Source of the DNA: a bacterium
Lineage (GTDB): Bacteria; AUK180
Direction of reading: 5' to 3'
Assembly: GCA_023133295.1 (NCBI GenBank)
Contig: JAGLWT010000147.1
Location: 1 to 62,759 of the forward strand
DNA length: 62,759 bases
The notes beneath the pieces are model-generated. The model was not told where the DNA came from. It searched no databases and saw only the letters and a program-made list of their open reading frames with translations. The number at the start of each line of letters is the position of its first letter. The stretch's first letter is position 1. This document shows, piece by piece, positions 62,601 through 62,759 of the stretch. A program made the translations under genes and the position numbers.

Positions 62601-62629
62601 AGTTTATCTGATTCATTATTTATTGTCAA
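62601..62629 (-). promoter_or_regulatory. Promoter of the small ORF and FMN/polyferredoxin gene
   Basis: TTGACA, 17 bp, TAAACT on the minus strand. The remaining bases to the end of the window show no gene. Confidence 0.6.
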
Positions 62630-62759
62630 TCTTTGTTCTTCTCGGTTTTGTTGATAATTTTCACCTTTATTTCATCTTTTCATTATCAACATATGCCTTT
62701 TTCACATCATTTCATGATGCTCAAAAAGAAAGATATATATTATTGTTCCGGAAGGGGTT

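Noticed and set aside
62462..62759. tRNA or riboswitch at the right end
   Set aside because: No cloverleaf or recognised aptamer pattern; sequence is explained by a promoter and a small ORF.

Overview
The window looks like a chromosome fragment of an uncultured Gram-negative bacterium, most likely an FCB-related candidate phylum (Cloacimonadota or Delongbacteria-like; the phylum is inference). The reasons are a TamB-type envelope protein, YPNP-type C-terminal secretion/sorting tails on two exported proteins, a V/A-type ATPase, a sugar-phosphate type microcompartment locus, and intergenic spaces packed with short hairpin repeats and word-like tandem repeats.

Layout. (1) 51-10441, minus: housekeeping operon birA - coaX - large TPR protein - beta-CASP MBL nuclease - tamB - DUF2085 membrane protein. 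(2) 10538-19710, minus: dgkA, a 46-aa membrane protein missed by ORF length cut-offs, then V/A-ATPase subunits (H-like, C, I, K, F, E, A, B, D), a Usp-like protein and a PTS IIA protein. (3) 19711-21239: 1.5 kb of repeats only. (4) 21240-38340, minus, visibly AT-richer: a defence island with a type IIG restriction-modification enzyme coupled to a membrane protein, a restriction-endonuclease/TPR/PIN-like fusion, an OLD-like AAA-TOPRIM plus PIN pair, two or three membrane-anchored unknowns, a TIR-like effector and truncated remnants. Related short leader ORFs or remnants precede three of its genes. (5) 38341-41146: repeats plus a small lipoprotein gene. (6) 41147-42530, plus: AbiE type IV toxin-antitoxin pair, ending at a 30-bp inverted repeat of RAYT/REP type. 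(7) 42699-49519, minus: L,D-transpeptidase, exported proteins with YPNP tails, membrane proteins, secreted endonuclease I and a putative outer-membrane protein, separated by repeats. (8) 49533-55031, minus: a compact microcompartment operon (pduL, BMC-H, BMC-P, acylating aldehyde dehydrogenase, PduS, PduT-like BMC-T, RpiB-like isomerase, BMC-P) with no aldolase. (9) 55032-56100: repeats with a dead RAYT transposase fragment. (10) 56101-59713, plus: two paralogous exported Lys-rich TPR proteins and a lipoprotein. (11) 59860-60584, minus: MNT nucleotidyltransferase with a truncated HEPN partner. (12) 61361-62580, minus: small coupled ORF plus an FMN-binding/polyferredoxin membrane protein.

How it works together: the ATPase operon energises the membrane; the microcompartment genes would convert an aldehyde to acyl-CoA and acyl-phosphate with CoA and NAD recycling inside the shell, RpiB pointing to a sugar-phosphate source; the island carries several independent anti-phage modules. 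Nearly every non-coding gap is filled by a limited vocabulary of repeats, and at least three genes (COG2865 tail, HEPN, RAYT) end abruptly at a repeat boundary, so the repeats appear to have reshaped the accessory regions. No rRNA, tRNA or CRISPR array was seen.
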